Shown: positions 18,756 to 28,080, numbered from the stretch's first letter. The stretch: DNA of 64,000 nt from Stenotrophomonas lacuserhaii (GCF_014836545.1 NZ_JACSQS010000002.1:173622-237621), one strand, 5' to 3'. The notes: generated from the sequence alone by a model not told the origin. Made by a program: numbers and translations.

Positions 18756-19121
18756 TCACCGCGGCGGCGCCGCCAGCTCGCGCGCATCCAGGACTCCATC
18801 GCGGTTCGCATCCTGCTTGTGGAACCGCTGCACCAGCGTCTGCCGCTGCTGCTCACGGGTGATCGGCCGCCCCTTGCCGCCCGGCAGCTCGCTGGCATCC
18901 AGCACGCCATCACCATCGGCATCCATCTGCTCGAAGGCGTACATCATCCACTGCACATACTCGGCCTGGCTGACCCGCCCATCGCCATCGGCATCCATGC
19001 GCTGCAGGTAGGTGCCGGTGTCGGCCACCTGCGCCTGCACGCTGCCCGCAGCGGACAGCAGCAAGGCGATCAGCAGGGTGATCACGGGCCCGCGCGGCAG
19101 CGTAAGGGTGACGTCGGTCAT
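18756..19121 (-). CDS. Exported EF-hand calcium-binding protein
   Basis: A 121-residue protein with a signal peptide (cleavage near SVQA-QV, residue about 30). Three EF-hand loops follow: DADGDGRVSQAE, DADGDGVLDASE and DANRDGVLDARE, all with the Asp-x-Asp/Asn pattern and terminal Glu. It is probably a small periplasmic or secreted calcium binder; target unknown. The start at 19121 begins MTDVTLTLPRG; a longer open frame upstream is not convincing. Confidence 0.8.
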   Translation of the reverse strand: MTDVTLTLPRGPVITLLIALLLSAAGSVQAQVADTGTYLQRMDADGDGRVSQAEYVQWMMYAFEQMDADGDGVLDASELPGGKGRPITREQQRQTLVQRFHKQDANRDGVLDARELAAPPR

Positions 19122-19240
19122 GGCGGCCTCCAGGCCGTGGTCCGGCGCGGGGTTGCCGCGGTGCAGACATGATGGCCCCTGGCTTGGCAAACTGCATCCC
19201 TGCGCCGCCACGGCGCGCACCTTCCAGCCGGGAACCTGCG

Positions 19241-20089
19241 TTGTCCAGCCTGAATCCAGCCGCCGTCGTACCGCCCGCAGCCGATGCCGGCACCCTCCCG
19301 CCGCTGATCGAACTGGATCGCGCCAGCGTGATGCGCGGTCAGGTCAAGGTGCTGCACGGCCTCAGCCTGCGCATCGCACAGGGCCAGCACACCGCGCTGC
19401 TCGGGCCCAACGGCTGCGGCAAATCCACCTTCATCAAACTGATCACCCGCGAGCTGTATCCGCTGGCACATGCCGATGGCCACGTACCGGTGAAAGTGCT
19501 GGGCCAGAACCGCTGGCAGGTCGACCGGCTGCGCTCGCAGCTGGGCATCGTCACCGGCGACCTCAGCAGCACGCTCGCCGACATGCCGGGACTGACCGTG
19601 GAACAGGCGGTGCTGACCGGATTCTTCGCCAGCTACGTGCTGCCTGCCTTCCGCGAGATCACCCAGGACATGCGCGAGCGCACGCGCCAGACCCTGGCGA
19701 TGACCGGCGCGCTGGCGCTGCACGGTCGCAGCTATGCAGAGCTGTCGGCCGGAGAGACGCGGCGCGTGTTGATCGCCCGGGCACTGGTCAACCGCCCGCA
19801 CGCGCTGTTGCTGGACGAGCCATCCACCGGGCTGGACCTGGTGGCCCGGCAGCAGCTGGTCGATACCATGCAGTCACTGGCGCGGCAGGGCATCACGCTG
19901 GTGCTGGTCACCCACCACGTGGAAGAGATCATTCCCGAGATCGAACGCGTGGTGCTGCTGCGCGACGGCCGTGTACTGGCCGATGGCACGCGTGCCGAAC
20001 TGCTGTGCGATGCGCCCCTGTCGGCCGCGTTCGGCGGCCCGATCTCCGTGGTGGAGCAGCACGGACGGCTGGCCGCGTACGCGGGATAG
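19241..20089 (+). CDS. ABC transporter ATP-binding protein, no permease nearby
   Basis: A 282-residue ATPase. Walker A GPNGCGKST, signature LSAGETRRV, Walker B ALLLDEPSTGLD and the switch histidine in VTHHVEE are all present in one nucleotide-binding domain. There is no membrane domain and no adjacent permease or binding protein, so it is an orphan ATPase resembling the ModF/YlmA group. I prefer the TTG at 19241 (LSSLNPAAV); the only upstream ATG (19169) adds 24 residues that look untranslated. Confidence 0.8.
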   Translation: MSSLNPAAVVPPAADAGTLPPLIELDRASVMRGQVKVLHGLSLRIAQGQHTALLGPNGCGKSTFIKLITRELYPLAHADGHVPVKVLGQNRWQVDRLRSQLGIVTGDLSSTLADMPGLTVEQAVLTGFFASYVLPAFREITQDMRERTRQTLAMTGALALHGRSYAELSAGETRRVLIARALVNRPHALLLDEPSTGLDLVARQQLVDTMQSLARQGITLVLVTHHVEEIIPEIERVVLLRDGRVLADGTRAELLCDAPLSAAFGGPISVVEQHGRLAAYAG

Positions 20090-20095
20090 TGCCGC

Positions 20096-20147
20096 AGGGC
20101 CGTCGCAAGGGGCACCACAAGGGCGGGCCGGCGGCCCCGGCCCACCG
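20096..20147. terminator. GC-rich hairpin region between convergent ABC gene and DUF4785-like gene
   Basis: The 66 bases between the two stops contain GGGCCGG / CCCCGGCCC arms. No T run follows. Probable bidirectional stop, weak evidence. Confidence 0.35.
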
Positions 20148-20155
20148 CTCCCGGA

Positions 20156-21361
20156 TCAGAACCGCAGCGCAGCAGCGCGCGACTCGATCGGTGCCATCCG
20201 GCTCTGGTCCTGCAGTTGCAGGTCGCGCAGTTCATACGGCGGGCCAAATCCCGCCGGCAACGCAGCCTGGTCGAACGGCAGTACCAGCGTCCCCTGCCCG
20301 GGGCCCTCGAACCAGGCGGCGGCATGGGCCTGCGCGACGGGTTTCAGCTGCCCATCGGCCGCGCTGGCGTACAGGGTGCCGCGTGCTTCGTAACGCCCCG
20401 CCGCTGCCATCTGCAATGACAAGCCGACCCGGCGGCTGGCGGGATCTGCCGTGGCCTGGCCGCTGAGACGCGCCGTCGGCAGCGCAACAGCGAAGGCGAC
20501 CGTGCCATCACGCAGCACGCCGTCGAGCTGTGCGAACACCTGCAGCTCCCACAGACCCTGCGTGTTGCCCACGTCGGCGGGAATACGCACCTGCGCGCGC
20601 AGGCTGCCATCGGGAATGGGCCGCAACTGCTGCGGCCAGCTGCGGCCATCCGGTGCGACCAGCAGCGCATGACCGCCGAAACCGCTTCGGGGCGTGCCCG
20701 CCGGCAGGCTGCCGGCGCCGCCTTGGCGCAGGCGCGCCTGCAGCTGCATGCTGCCGCCGGCCAGCACCCGCGAGTGGCTGGCCTGGACTTCCAGCCGCAG
20801 TGGGCTGTTCGGTTCCAGCACCTGCACCACGTAGCGGCCCCGTGCCTGGCGACTGTGCAGGCGGTAGATCCCGGCCGTGCTGGCTGCGCCGGTCCGCAGC
20901 ATGCGCGTGCCATCGCCAACCGGCATGCCGGCATCCTGCAATACACGTGCATCGACGCTGCGGGCCCCGCTGCTTCGCCCGGCCGGATCGCGCAGCTGCA
21001 ATGACCCCGCCGACAGCGCGCGGGCGCCCGGCGCCGGGCTGAGCTGGATCACCGCCTCCGGTGCGGTCAGCGGCAATGCCAGGCCGCGCTGCAGTTCGGC
21101 TGCATCGACCTGCTGCCAGTAACTCCGGCTGACGGCCACATGGGGCGACGGCGCATGCAGCGGCTGCACCGGGTCCAGCGCCCAGGCGAAGGCCAGCGGT
21201 ACCTGCTCGCTTTCATCGTCGGTGGGCAACGGCGCGGCGACCAGGGTGGCCGGTATCTGGTCGCCAGCGGCGGCGGCGCGCAGCGGTTGTGCGGCCCCTG
21301 TGGGCGCGGTGGACAGGATCGCCAGCGCGGCAACGGCCAGGAGGGTGGGATGCATCGTCAT
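20156..21361 (-). CDS. Exported protein, probably DUF4785 family
   Basis: A 401-residue protein with a signal peptide (MTMHPTLLAVAALAILSTAP). The mature part looks like tandem beta-sandwich domains: GIYRLHSRQARGRYVVQVLEP, then HALLVAPDGRSW and QGLWELQVFAQLDG, a pattern of Ig-like folds. I believe it belongs to DUF4785, but that is from memory of the pattern only. It starts 11 bases after the lipase-like gene on the same strand, so the two probably work together outside the cytoplasm. No catalytic motif seen. Confidence 0.65.
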   Translation of the reverse strand: MTMHPTLLAVAALAILSTAPTGAAQPLRAAAAGDQIPATLVAAPLPTDDESEQVPLAFAWALDPVQPLHAPSPHVAVSRSYWQQVDAAELQRGLALPLTAPEAVIQLSPAPGARALSAGSLQLRDPAGRSSGARSVDARVLQDAGMPVGDGTRMLRTGAASTAGIYRLHSRQARGRYVVQVLEPNSPLRLEVQASHSRVLAGGSMQLQARLRQGGAGSLPAGTPRSGFGGHALLVAPDGRSWPQQLRPIPDGSLRAQVRIPADVGNTQGLWELQVFAQLDGVLRDGTVAFAVALPTARLSGQATADPASRRVGLSLQMAAAGRYEARGTLYASAADGQLKPVAQAHAAAWFEGPGQGTLVLPFDQAALPAGFGPPYELRDLQLQDQSRMAPIESRAAALRF

Positions 21362-21372
21362 GAGGGCCTCCG

Positions 21373-22245
21373 TCACTGGGTCAGGTCGTCGCGCAGGAGC
21401 GTGCCCAGGCCGAAGCACGCGCGGCGGCTCTGGTTGTGGCTGAGCGGTTCGGCGCCGTGCGTGCGCGCTGTGTCGGTGAACCACACGGTGCCGGCCGCCT
21501 TCTGGCTGCTGCAATCGAGGAAGCCGTCCGAACACGAAGAAAGCCAGTTCCGGGTGAACTCCAGGCCGAGGTTGGCGGCATAGCCTCCGCAGTAACTGTC
21601 CGCGTCCGTAGGCGCCGAGTCGACATCGCTGCCGACCACAGCGCGGAACGGCGTGGGCAGTGCCGGGCGACCACCGGTGCCATACAGGTTCTGCGCGTTG
21701 TAGGTGGCCATGTGGCCGACCTGTTGCTGGCGCACCGCATCGTTCCTCAACCCCAGCAGCCAGCCCAGCAGGGTTTCGAAGGTGCTGCCGTTGACCACTG
21801 CGTCGGCCAACGGCGTGCCGGCCGAAGACGGCGCCAGCGCGGTGACCTTCTGCAGCGTCTGGATGATCTTCGGATAGCGGCGGTCGTAGGTCGGGTTGGA
21901 CAGGATCCAGCGCACGACGTTGCCACCGTTGGAGTGGGTGATGACCACCAGCCGGGTGATGCCGCGGCTTTCGATGAAGCCGGACAGCTGCCCGGCCAGG
22001 CAGCCGGCGGCTTTCGGCTTCCACATGTACTGGTTGAAGTCGCAGTTGATGACGACGTAATTGCGCCTGTCCGGCAGGCCCTGGCGGACACTGTCGATGA
22101 TGGCTGGCTGCCAGTAGTCCCGGAGGGCGTTGGTGTGCGCGCCGGTGCCGTGCACGAAGGCTACACCGAGGCCATCGGCCGCCTGCGCAGGTTGCAGGCC
22201 CACCAGCAGGGCCAGTGCGGTGCTTCGTAGTGCGGTGCTGTGCAT
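21373..22245 (-). CDS. Secreted lipase-like alpha/beta hydrolase
   Basis: A 290-residue exported protein with a signal peptide (MHSTALRSTALALLVGLQPAQA). GVAFVHGTGAH resembles an oxyanion-hole loop, and ITHSNGGNVVRW is a nucleophile elbow in which Thr replaces the usual first Gly (T-H-S-N-G). Later cysteines (CGGY, SSCSDGFLDC) suggest disulfides. It probably cleaves an ester or lactone outside the cytoplasm. It is in an operon with the DUF4785-like gene 11 bases downstream. Confidence 0.75.
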   Translation of the reverse strand: MHSTALRSTALALLVGLQPAQAADGLGVAFVHGTGAHTNALRDYWQPAIIDSVRQGLPDRRNYVVINCDFNQYMWKPKAAGCLAGQLSGFIESRGITRLVVITHSNGGNVVRWILSNPTYDRRYPKIIQTLQKVTALAPSSAGTPLADAVVNGSTFETLLGWLLGLRNDAVRQQQVGHMATYNAQNLYGTGGRPALPTPFRAVVGSDVDSAPTDADSYCGGYAANLGLEFTRNWLSSCSDGFLDCSSQKAAGTVWFTDTARTHGAEPLSHNQSRRACFGLGTLLRDDLTQ

Positions 22246-22473
22246 TGCATGTTTCCCTATCTGCGGGTCCCCCGGACCCTTGGATGGCCTCATGCTCGGC
22301 GCGATCGTGGGAGTCGTCCGTGCGCTGCTCCGGGTATCAAGACATTTCCGACACTCGGCTGCGGTTTTGTCCCAGGCAGAGGGCCATGCCGGTTGTGGCC
22401 GTATGCGCGATGGCGCTGCACAGGGCGTGCAGGACTGCGATCATTGTCGGCGAGCCCCTGTCCCGAACCTCCC

Positions 22474-23313
22474 ATGTCCCTGATCTCACACCTTGGCCGC
22501 GCCCTGCCCGGGCTTGCCGTCGCCCTGTCCCTGGCCGGGTGCGCAGCCACTGCCAGCCGCCCGACTGCCGTTGAAGCCAATGTCACCACCAAGGCGGTGG
22601 GCTACCTGGACGCGGCGTCGGTGCCGGCCAGCCTGGCCCTGGTGCCTGCACCGCCGGCGGCCGGCTCGGCCGGCTTTGCGCTGGACGAACAGGTCAGCCG
22701 CCAGGCACGTGCGCTGCGGGGTACGCCGCGCTTCGCCCAGGCCACGCACGATGCCGAACTCGGCTTCCCGGAGGGCGCAAACCAGTTCTCCTGCGCCATC
22801 GGCCTGGACGTGGACGCGCAGCGCACGCCGGCGCTGTACCGCCTGCTGGAACGCAGCCGCATCGATGCCAGTGCTGCCACCCGCGCCGCGAAGAAACACC
22901 ACCAGCGCCCGCGTCCGTTCATGGTCAACGGCGAACCCACCTGCACCCCGCAGGACGAAGCCGGCCTGCGGCGCAACGGCTCCTATCCCTCCGGCCACAC
23001 CTCGATCGGCTGGGCGTGGGCGCTGTTGCTTTCGGAAATCGTGCCGGACAGGGCCGACGCCATCATCGCCCGCGGACGCAACTACGGTGAAAGCCGCCTG
23101 GTGTGCAACGTGCACTGGCAGAGCGACATCCTGGAAGGCCGTTTCATGGGCGCCGCTGCCGTGGCACGGTTGCAGGACAATCCGGCTTTCCAGCGCGACC
23201 TGCTTGCTGCACGCAGGGAAATCGAAGCCGCGCGCAGGTCCGGGCAGCATTCCAGCCGCGACTGCGCGGCCGAGGAAGCGGTGCTGAAAGTGCGGCCGGC
23301 CAGTGCGCTGTAG
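22474..23313 (+). CDS. Class A acid phosphatase, PAP2 family, lipoprotein form
   Basis: A 279-residue phosphatase with signal peptide and lipobox SLAGC (Cys near residue 27), so it is predicted to be membrane-anchored in the periplasm. The PAP2 motifs are complete: KKHHQRPRP, GSYPSGHTS and ESRLVCNVHWQSD. Residue blocks GANQFSCAIGLDVDAQRTPAL and AEEAVLKVRPASAL recur in the gene 270 bases downstream. These enzymes hydrolyse a broad range of phosphomonoesters. The start at 22474 begins the signal peptide. Confidence 0.88.
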   Translation: MSLISHLGRALPGLAVALSLAGCAATASRPTAVEANVTTKAVGYLDAASVPASLALVPAPPAAGSAGFALDEQVSRQARALRGTPRFAQATHDAELGFPEGANQFSCAIGLDVDAQRTPALYRLLERSRIDASAATRAAKKHHQRPRPFMVNGEPTCTPQDEAGLRRNGSYPSGHTSIGWAWALLLSEIVPDRADAIIARGRNYGESRLVCNVHWQSDILEGRFMGAAAVARLQDNPAFQRDLLAARREIEAARRSGQHSSRDCAAEEAVLKVRPASAL

Positions 23314-23583
23314 TTCGTCGAGAAATCCGGCAGGGATCGTCGCGCGCGATGACGCTGCCGACGCCGGCAGGTTGCCGAGGTGCGTCGGGCCACGATCCTG
23401 CCATCGTGTCAGGCAATCGCCTGCACGCCATGGCCTTGCGGACCGTTGCCGACCGCCGCGGTCCACCCGCGCAGGGTAGTGACGCCCTGCGCCACGTTGC
23501 TGCCTGCAACTGGCGACAGCGTGCCGGCACTCGGGCCCCGCCGTGCAACGCTGTCGCTTCCATCGCATGCGGAACCTCCATCC

Positions 23584-24414
23584 ATGACACGCCACCAGAC
23601 AGCCGTCATCGCGCGGACCAGACGCTTTACGTTGGCCGCCTTGTCGCTGATCGCCGTCGCCTCACCGGTGGCTGCCAAGGTCACCGGCTACCTTCTCGAA
23701 ACGAAGGTGCCGGACAGTATCGCGCTGCTCCCCACGCCGCCTGCCGCAGGCACGGTAACCGCAGCCCTGGACGCGCAGGTCAGCGATGAAGCGCTCGCGC
23801 TGCGCGGCACCGAGCGGTTTGCCCAGGCCAGCCGGGATGCCGACGATTCATTCCCTAAAGGCCCTGTGCAGCCGGGCGCCAACCAGTTCAGCTGCGCACT
23901 GGGGATCGACGTGGACGCCGCGCGTACCCCGGCCCTGCTCAGCCTGCTGCAGCGCAGCCGTCGCGACGCCAGCGCCACCGCGCGTGCGGCCAAGAACCAC
24001 TATCTGCGTCCGCGGCCGTACGTGGTCAACGCAAAGTCGACCTGCACCCCGGAAGAGGAGGACAAGAAGCGCGAAACCGGCTCGTATCCGTCCAGCCACG
24101 GCATCGCCGGGTGGGCGTGGGCGCTCATCCTCGCCGAGGTGACGCCGCAGCGGGCCGATGCGATCTTCGCGCGCGGTCGCAGTTACGCTGAAAGTCGCCT
24201 GGTCTGCAACATGCATTGGCACAGCGATATCGTGCAGGCACGGTTTCTCGGCGCCGCACTGGTTGCGCGGCTGCACGAGAGCCCGGAGTTCCAGGCCGAC
24301 CTGCTCGCCGCAAAACACGAAATCGCAGCCGCACGCGCGTCCGGTCAATCGTCCAGCCATGACTGCACGGCCGAGGAAGCAGTACTGAAGGTGCGCCCAC
24401 AAAGCGCGCTGTAG
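23584..24414 (+). CDS. Class A acid phosphatase, PAP2 family, soluble form (tandem paralogue)
   Basis: A 276-residue paralogue of the gene at 22474, sharing GANQFSCALGIDVDAARTPAL and the same C-terminal AEEAVLKVRPQSAL. The PAP2 motifs are KNHYLRPRP, GSYPSSHG (Ser in place of Gly in PSGH) and ESRLVCNMHWHSD. The signal peptide ends ASPVAAKV without a lipobox, so it is probably free in the periplasm. A tandem duplication with different final location is the simplest reading. Confidence 0.87.
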   Translation: MTRHQTAVIARTRRFTLAALSLIAVASPVAAKVTGYLLETKVPDSIALLPTPPAAGTVTAALDAQVSDEALALRGTERFAQASRDADDSFPKGPVQPGANQFSCALGIDVDAARTPALLSLLQRSRRDASATARAAKNHYLRPRPYVVNAKSTCTPEEEDKKRETGSYPSSHGIAGWAWALILAEVTPQRADAIFARGRSYAESRLVCNMHWHSDIVQARFLGAALVARLHESPEFQADLLAAKHEIAAARASGQSSSHDCTAEEAVLKVRPQSAL

Positions 24415-24415
24415 A

Positions 24416-24445
24416 TGAAAAACGGCGCGGAAGAATCCGCGCCGT
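24416..24445 (-). terminator. Rho-independent terminator of the TonB receptor gene
   Basis: ACGGCGCGGA / TCCGCGCCGT form a perfect 10-base stem with loop AGAA (24422-24445). On the minus strand the stem is followed by five T (24421-24417). It therefore ends the receptor transcript, and may also stop the phosphatase message from the other side. Confidence 0.8.
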
Positions 24446-24499
24446 GGATGACCATCAGCGGGTGGCGACCATGGGCCGCCCCCCCGGTTCTCCGGTCGG

Positions 24500-26767
24500 T
24501 CAGAACTTCGCGGTGAACTCCACGCCGAAGGTACGTGGCTCGTTGAGGAAGCCGGTCAGGTTGTTGAAGTCGATCGCACCGACCACCCGCACCTGGTCGG
24601 TCAGGTTGCGACCGAACACGGCCACGTCGTACTGGCCGTAATCCCAGTTGTAGCCCAGGCGCAGGCCGCCTTCCAGCGAGCTGCGGCTACGGAACTCCGG
24701 CGATTCGTACAGGAAGAAATTGACTTCGCTCTTGTACGCCCAGTCGGTGTAGACGTAGAACTCGCTGGCATCGGTGACCGGGAAGCCGGCACGCAGGGTC
24801 AGGTTGTGGATCCACTTCGGCGCCTGCGGCAGCGAATTGCCATTCACCAGCGCGTAGGTGCCACCGTTGATCACCGTGGTTGGATCGGTGATGGTGCAGC
24901 CACCGCCGCAGATCGCCACCGCCAGGCTGGGGTCCTTGATCTCGGTGTCGTTGTAGCTGCTGCCCAGGGTCAGCAGCACGTTGTCGGTCAGGTAGGATTC
25001 GAAGTCGAGCTCGAAGCCCTGGCCGATCGTCTTGTCCGCGTTGAGCAGGGTCGCGGTGTTGTTGGTGCCGCCCACGGCGATCAGCTGCTGGCCGTCCACG
25101 TCATAGCGGAACACGCTGAAGCCCAGGCGCGCACGGCGGTCGAACAGGTCGGCCTTGATGCCCGCCTCGTAGGAAATCACCTTCTCCGAATCGGCCTGGG
25201 TGACCCCACCAAAGGCCAGCCGGCCCTGGATGGACGGCGCCCGGAAGCCCTTGGCCACGCGCGCGTAGGCGTTGACGTTGTCGGTCAGCGCATACACGCC
25301 GCTCAGGTCCCAGCTGACGTCGTCGACATCGCTGTTGGCCACATACGGACCGCTGACCGGGGTACCGCCGGCGACAGCCTGCAGCACGCTGGCGGTGAAG
25401 TCCTTCTTGTCCTGGGTGTAGCGCACGCCGGCACGCAGCTTGAAGCGCTCGGTGACGTCGAAGTCGCCGGAGGCGAACGCGGCCCACGCCTTGTTGCGCT
25501 GCTGCTGCACGGCATGGCCGCTCTGCGGATTGCCCGGGGTCAGCGAGTCATAGTTGAAGCTGTCGATGGTGACGTCTTCATCGAAGTAGAACACGCCGGC
25601 CTGCCAGTCGAAGCGGCCCCATTCGTTGGATTCGACGCGGAATTCCTGCGTCCACTGGCGGTGGCTCGGCAGGCCATCGGCCGACTCGGACGGGAACGGA
25701 ATGAAGCCCGGGCCGTAGTTGCCGGCGCCCAGGAACGCCGCGCCGTAGCCGCCGTCGATGTCGCCGTGGTTGAGCGATTCGGCGGTTTCATAGCCGGTGA
25801 TCGAGTGCAGGGTGACCCGGCCCAGGTCCCACTTCAGGCGCGCGCTGCCGCCCCAGGTTTCCAGGTCGGAGAAGTTCTGCCCGTCGGTGGACACTTCATC
25901 ACGATCGAAGTTTTCCACCAGCTTGTTGCTGCCCGGCTGGATGATGTTGGCGCGGAACAGGCGCGCGGTGCCGTTGAGCTTGCGCTTGTGCAGGTTGAAC
26001 AGGCCTTCGAAACCGTCGCCTTCGTACAGGAACTGCACGCGTGCGGCGCCTTCGTCATAGCCTTCGAAGCCCTGCGCCGGTGCGTCGCTGCGGGTGTTGG
26101 TGACCCAGTCGTCGCGGCGCTGGTAAAGCGCCGATACGCGGGCCGACCAGCGGCTGGTCAGCGGGCCGCCGTAAGCGCCCTGCACGTTCCAGGTGTCATA
26201 GCTGCCGTAGGCGACCCTGACGTAACCGTCAGCGTCCTGCGACGGACGCGCCGAATCGAACTTGACCACGCCGGCCGGGGTGTTGCGGCCGAACAGCGTG
26301 CCCTGCGGGCCGCGCAGCACTTCCACGCCGGCCAGGTCGAACAGCGGGAAGCCCTTCAGCAGCGGGCTTTCCTGCACCACGTCGTCGTATACCAGCGACA
26401 CCGGCTGGGACGCGTTGAGGTCGAAATCGGTGTTGCCCAGGCCGCGGATGTAGAAGCGCGGGAAGGCACGGCCGTAGGATGATTCGATGTTCAGGCTGGG
26501 CACGCGGCCGGCCAGGAAGCGGATGTCGTCACCGGCCGAACCGAGGACATCAAGCTTCTCCCCCTGGATCGCGGTGATCGCCACCGGCACGTCCTTGGCG
26601 TTCTCGACGCGGCGCTGGGCGGTCACGGTGAGCGCATCGAGCGCGACCGGATCCTTGCTGGCCGGAGCTTGCTGGGCAACTGCGGACAGCGGCAGCAGGG
26701 CGGAGAGAGCGAGAACGAGCGGACGCACGACCGGTCGGCGGTCGTGGACGGAACGGTTCGGGGACAT
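24500..26767 (-). CDS. TonB-dependent receptor
   Basis: A 755-residue outer-membrane receptor. The signal peptide ends at SAVAQQ, the plug starts with VALDALTVTAQRRVENAKDVP, and GVEVLRGPQGTLFGRNTPAG is the plug-domain signature. The C-terminus ends in an aromatic (FTAKF), as needed for barrel assembly. It resembles receptors with a Sphingomonas-like plug; the ligand cannot be told. No transporter or regulator lies beside it. I start at the ATG at 26767, where the basic n-region of the signal begins. Confidence 0.9.
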   Translation of the reverse strand: MSPNRSVHDRRPVVRPLVLALSALLPLSAVAQQAPASKDPVALDALTVTAQRRVENAKDVPVAITAIQGEKLDVLGSAGDDIRFLAGRVPSLNIESSYGRAFPRFYIRGLGNTDFDLNASQPVSLVYDDVVQESPLLKGFPLFDLAGVEVLRGPQGTLFGRNTPAGVVKFDSARPSQDADGYVRVAYGSYDTWNVQGAYGGPLTSRWSARVSALYQRRDDWVTNTRSDAPAQGFEGYDEGAARVQFLYEGDGFEGLFNLHKRKLNGTARLFRANIIQPGSNKLVENFDRDEVSTDGQNFSDLETWGGSARLKWDLGRVTLHSITGYETAESLNHGDIDGGYGAAFLGAGNYGPGFIPFPSESADGLPSHRQWTQEFRVESNEWGRFDWQAGVFYFDEDVTIDSFNYDSLTPGNPQSGHAVQQQRNKAWAAFASGDFDVTERFKLRAGVRYTQDKKDFTASVLQAVAGGTPVSGPYVANSDVDDVSWDLSGVYALTDNVNAYARVAKGFRAPSIQGRLAFGGVTQADSEKVISYEAGIKADLFDRRARLGFSVFRYDVDGQQLIAVGGTNNTATLLNADKTIGQGFELDFESYLTDNVLLTLGSSYNDTEIKDPSLAVAICGGGCTITDPTTVINGGTYALVNGNSLPQAPKWIHNLTLRAGFPVTDASEFYVYTDWAYKSEVNFFLYESPEFRSRSSLEGGLRLGYNWDYGQYDVAVFGRNLTDQVRVVGAIDFNNLTGFLNEPRTFGVEFTAKF

Positions 26768-26924
26768 GGCGGTAGGCTGTGTTGGGAGGGGTGGTGGAAC
26801 GGCGCTACCAGATAATTGTTGCAATACAACACGCTGGCCGCAAATGCCGCGCGTTCATGGCCGTCGCCGGGGCGCTGGCCAGCCCGCTAGACTCGTCGTT
26901 TCCGCACCCCTTGGAATCGCAGCG

Positions 26925-27950
26925 ATGAACCAGTGGTACTTCCATGTCCCCGGCCAGGCCGACCGCGTTGGCCCCTTCGATGAGCAGGCCGCGCGCCGCT
27001 TCGCCCAGGCCAATCCGCGCGCGCTGGCCTGGTGCCAGGGCATGAGCGGCTGGATGGCGATCGGCGAAGTCCCGGAGCTGCGCAGCGAGGCCTCCGGGAT
27101 GTCCAGCGCGCCGCCGCCGGTACCGGGCCACGGCGCGCGTGGCCAGCGCGCGGACGACATCGATTTCCGCATCGTCGGCCATGAAATGCAGTTCGTGGAG
27201 ATCGAACTGGACCCGGGCGAGAGTGCGATCGCCGAAGCCGGCGCACTGATGTTCAAGGATTCGGCGGTGCAGATGGATACCGTGTTCGGCGACGGCTCGC
27301 ACAGCGGCCAGGGCGGCGGTTTCATGGACAAGCTGATGTCGGCCGGCAAGCGCGTGCTGACCGGCGAGAGCCTGTTCGCCACCCTGTACACGCACACCGG
27401 CCACGGCAAGGCCAAGGTCGCCTTCGCCGCGCCCTACCCCGGCACGGTGCTGCCGATGAAGCTGGACGAGCACGGCGGGCGCCTGATCTGCCAGAAGGAC
27501 AGCTTCCTGGCCGGCGCGCGCGGGGTGCAGATCGGCGTGCAGTTCCAGCGCAAGATCATGACCGGCCTGTTCGGTGGCGAAGGCTTCATCATGCAGAAAC
27601 TGGAAGGCGACGGTTGGGTGTTCATCCATGCCGGCGGCTGCGTGGTCGAACGCGAGCTGGCGGCCGGCGAGCGGCTGGACGTGGATACCGGCTGCGTGGT
27701 GGCCTACCACGCCAGCGTGGACATGGACGTGCGCCGGGTTGCCGGCATCAAGAGCATGGTGTTCGGCGGCGAAGGTGTGTTCCTGGCCACCCTGACCGGC
27801 CCCGGCAAGGTCTGGCTGCAGTCGCTGCCGTTGTCGAGGCTGGCTGGCCGGATGTGGATGGCCGCGCCGCAGGGCGGTGGCCAGAACCGTGGCGAGGGCT
27901 CGGTACTGGGCGGCCTGGGCCGGATGCTGGACGGCGACAACCGTTTCTGA
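26925..27950 (+). CDS. GYF_2 domain fused to AIM24/TIGR00266 domain
   Basis: A 341-residue cytoplasmic protein in two parts. Residues 1-50 (NQWYFHVPGQADRVGPFDE and WCQGMSGWMAIGEVPEL) match the GYF_2 fold, a small domain that binds proline-rich or membrane proteins. Residues about 75-310 match the AIM24 (TIGR00266) beta-structure: QFVEIELDPGESAIAEAGALMF and FIHAGGCVVERELAAGE. Function of AIM24 in bacteria is unknown. It is divergent from the TonB receptor. Two GGA-type sequences precede the ATG. Confidence 0.85.
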   Translation: MNQWYFHVPGQADRVGPFDEQAARRFAQANPRALAWCQGMSGWMAIGEVPELRSEASGMSSAPPPVPGHGARGQRADDIDFRIVGHEMQFVEIELDPGESAIAEAGALMFKDSAVQMDTVFGDGSHSGQGGGFMDKLMSAGKRVLTGESLFATLYTHTGHGKAKVAFAAPYPGTVLPMKLDEHGGRLICQKDSFLAGARGVQIGVQFQRKIMTGLFGGEGFIMQKLEGDGWVFIHAGGCVVERELAAGERLDVDTGCVVAYHASVDMDVRRVAGIKSMVFGGEGVFLATLTGPGKVWLQSLPLSRLAGRMWMAAPQGGGQNRGEGSVLGGLGRMLDGDNRF

Positions 27951-27956
27951 GGGCAG

Positions 27957-28080
27957 GGACGGCCGCTGGCCGTCAATCCCGCACAACGCCCCATGACGGC
28001 AGCGGGCCGTCGTGGGAAATGGCTGGCTGCTGACCGTCACCGTGCTTGACGGCCGGTGGCCGTTACTACCGGGGTGCCGT
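27957..28080. repeat. Cluster of three REP-like palindromes
   Basis: GACGGCCGCTGGCCGTC, GACGGCAGCGGGCCGTC and GACGGCCGGTGGCCGTT followed by ACTACC. They fill most of the gap between the AIM24 gene and the patatin gene. Confidence 0.6.

Noticed and set aside
19012..20466. A 484-codon open frame overlapping the ABC ATPase
   Set aside because: It is in another frame of the ATPase gene and has Arg/Ala-rich random composition.
21361..22024. Possible frameshift joining the lipase-like and DUF4785-like genes
   Set aside because: The long frame across the junction is in the wrong frame of the lipase gene. Both genes have their own starts and signal peptides, with an 11-base gap.
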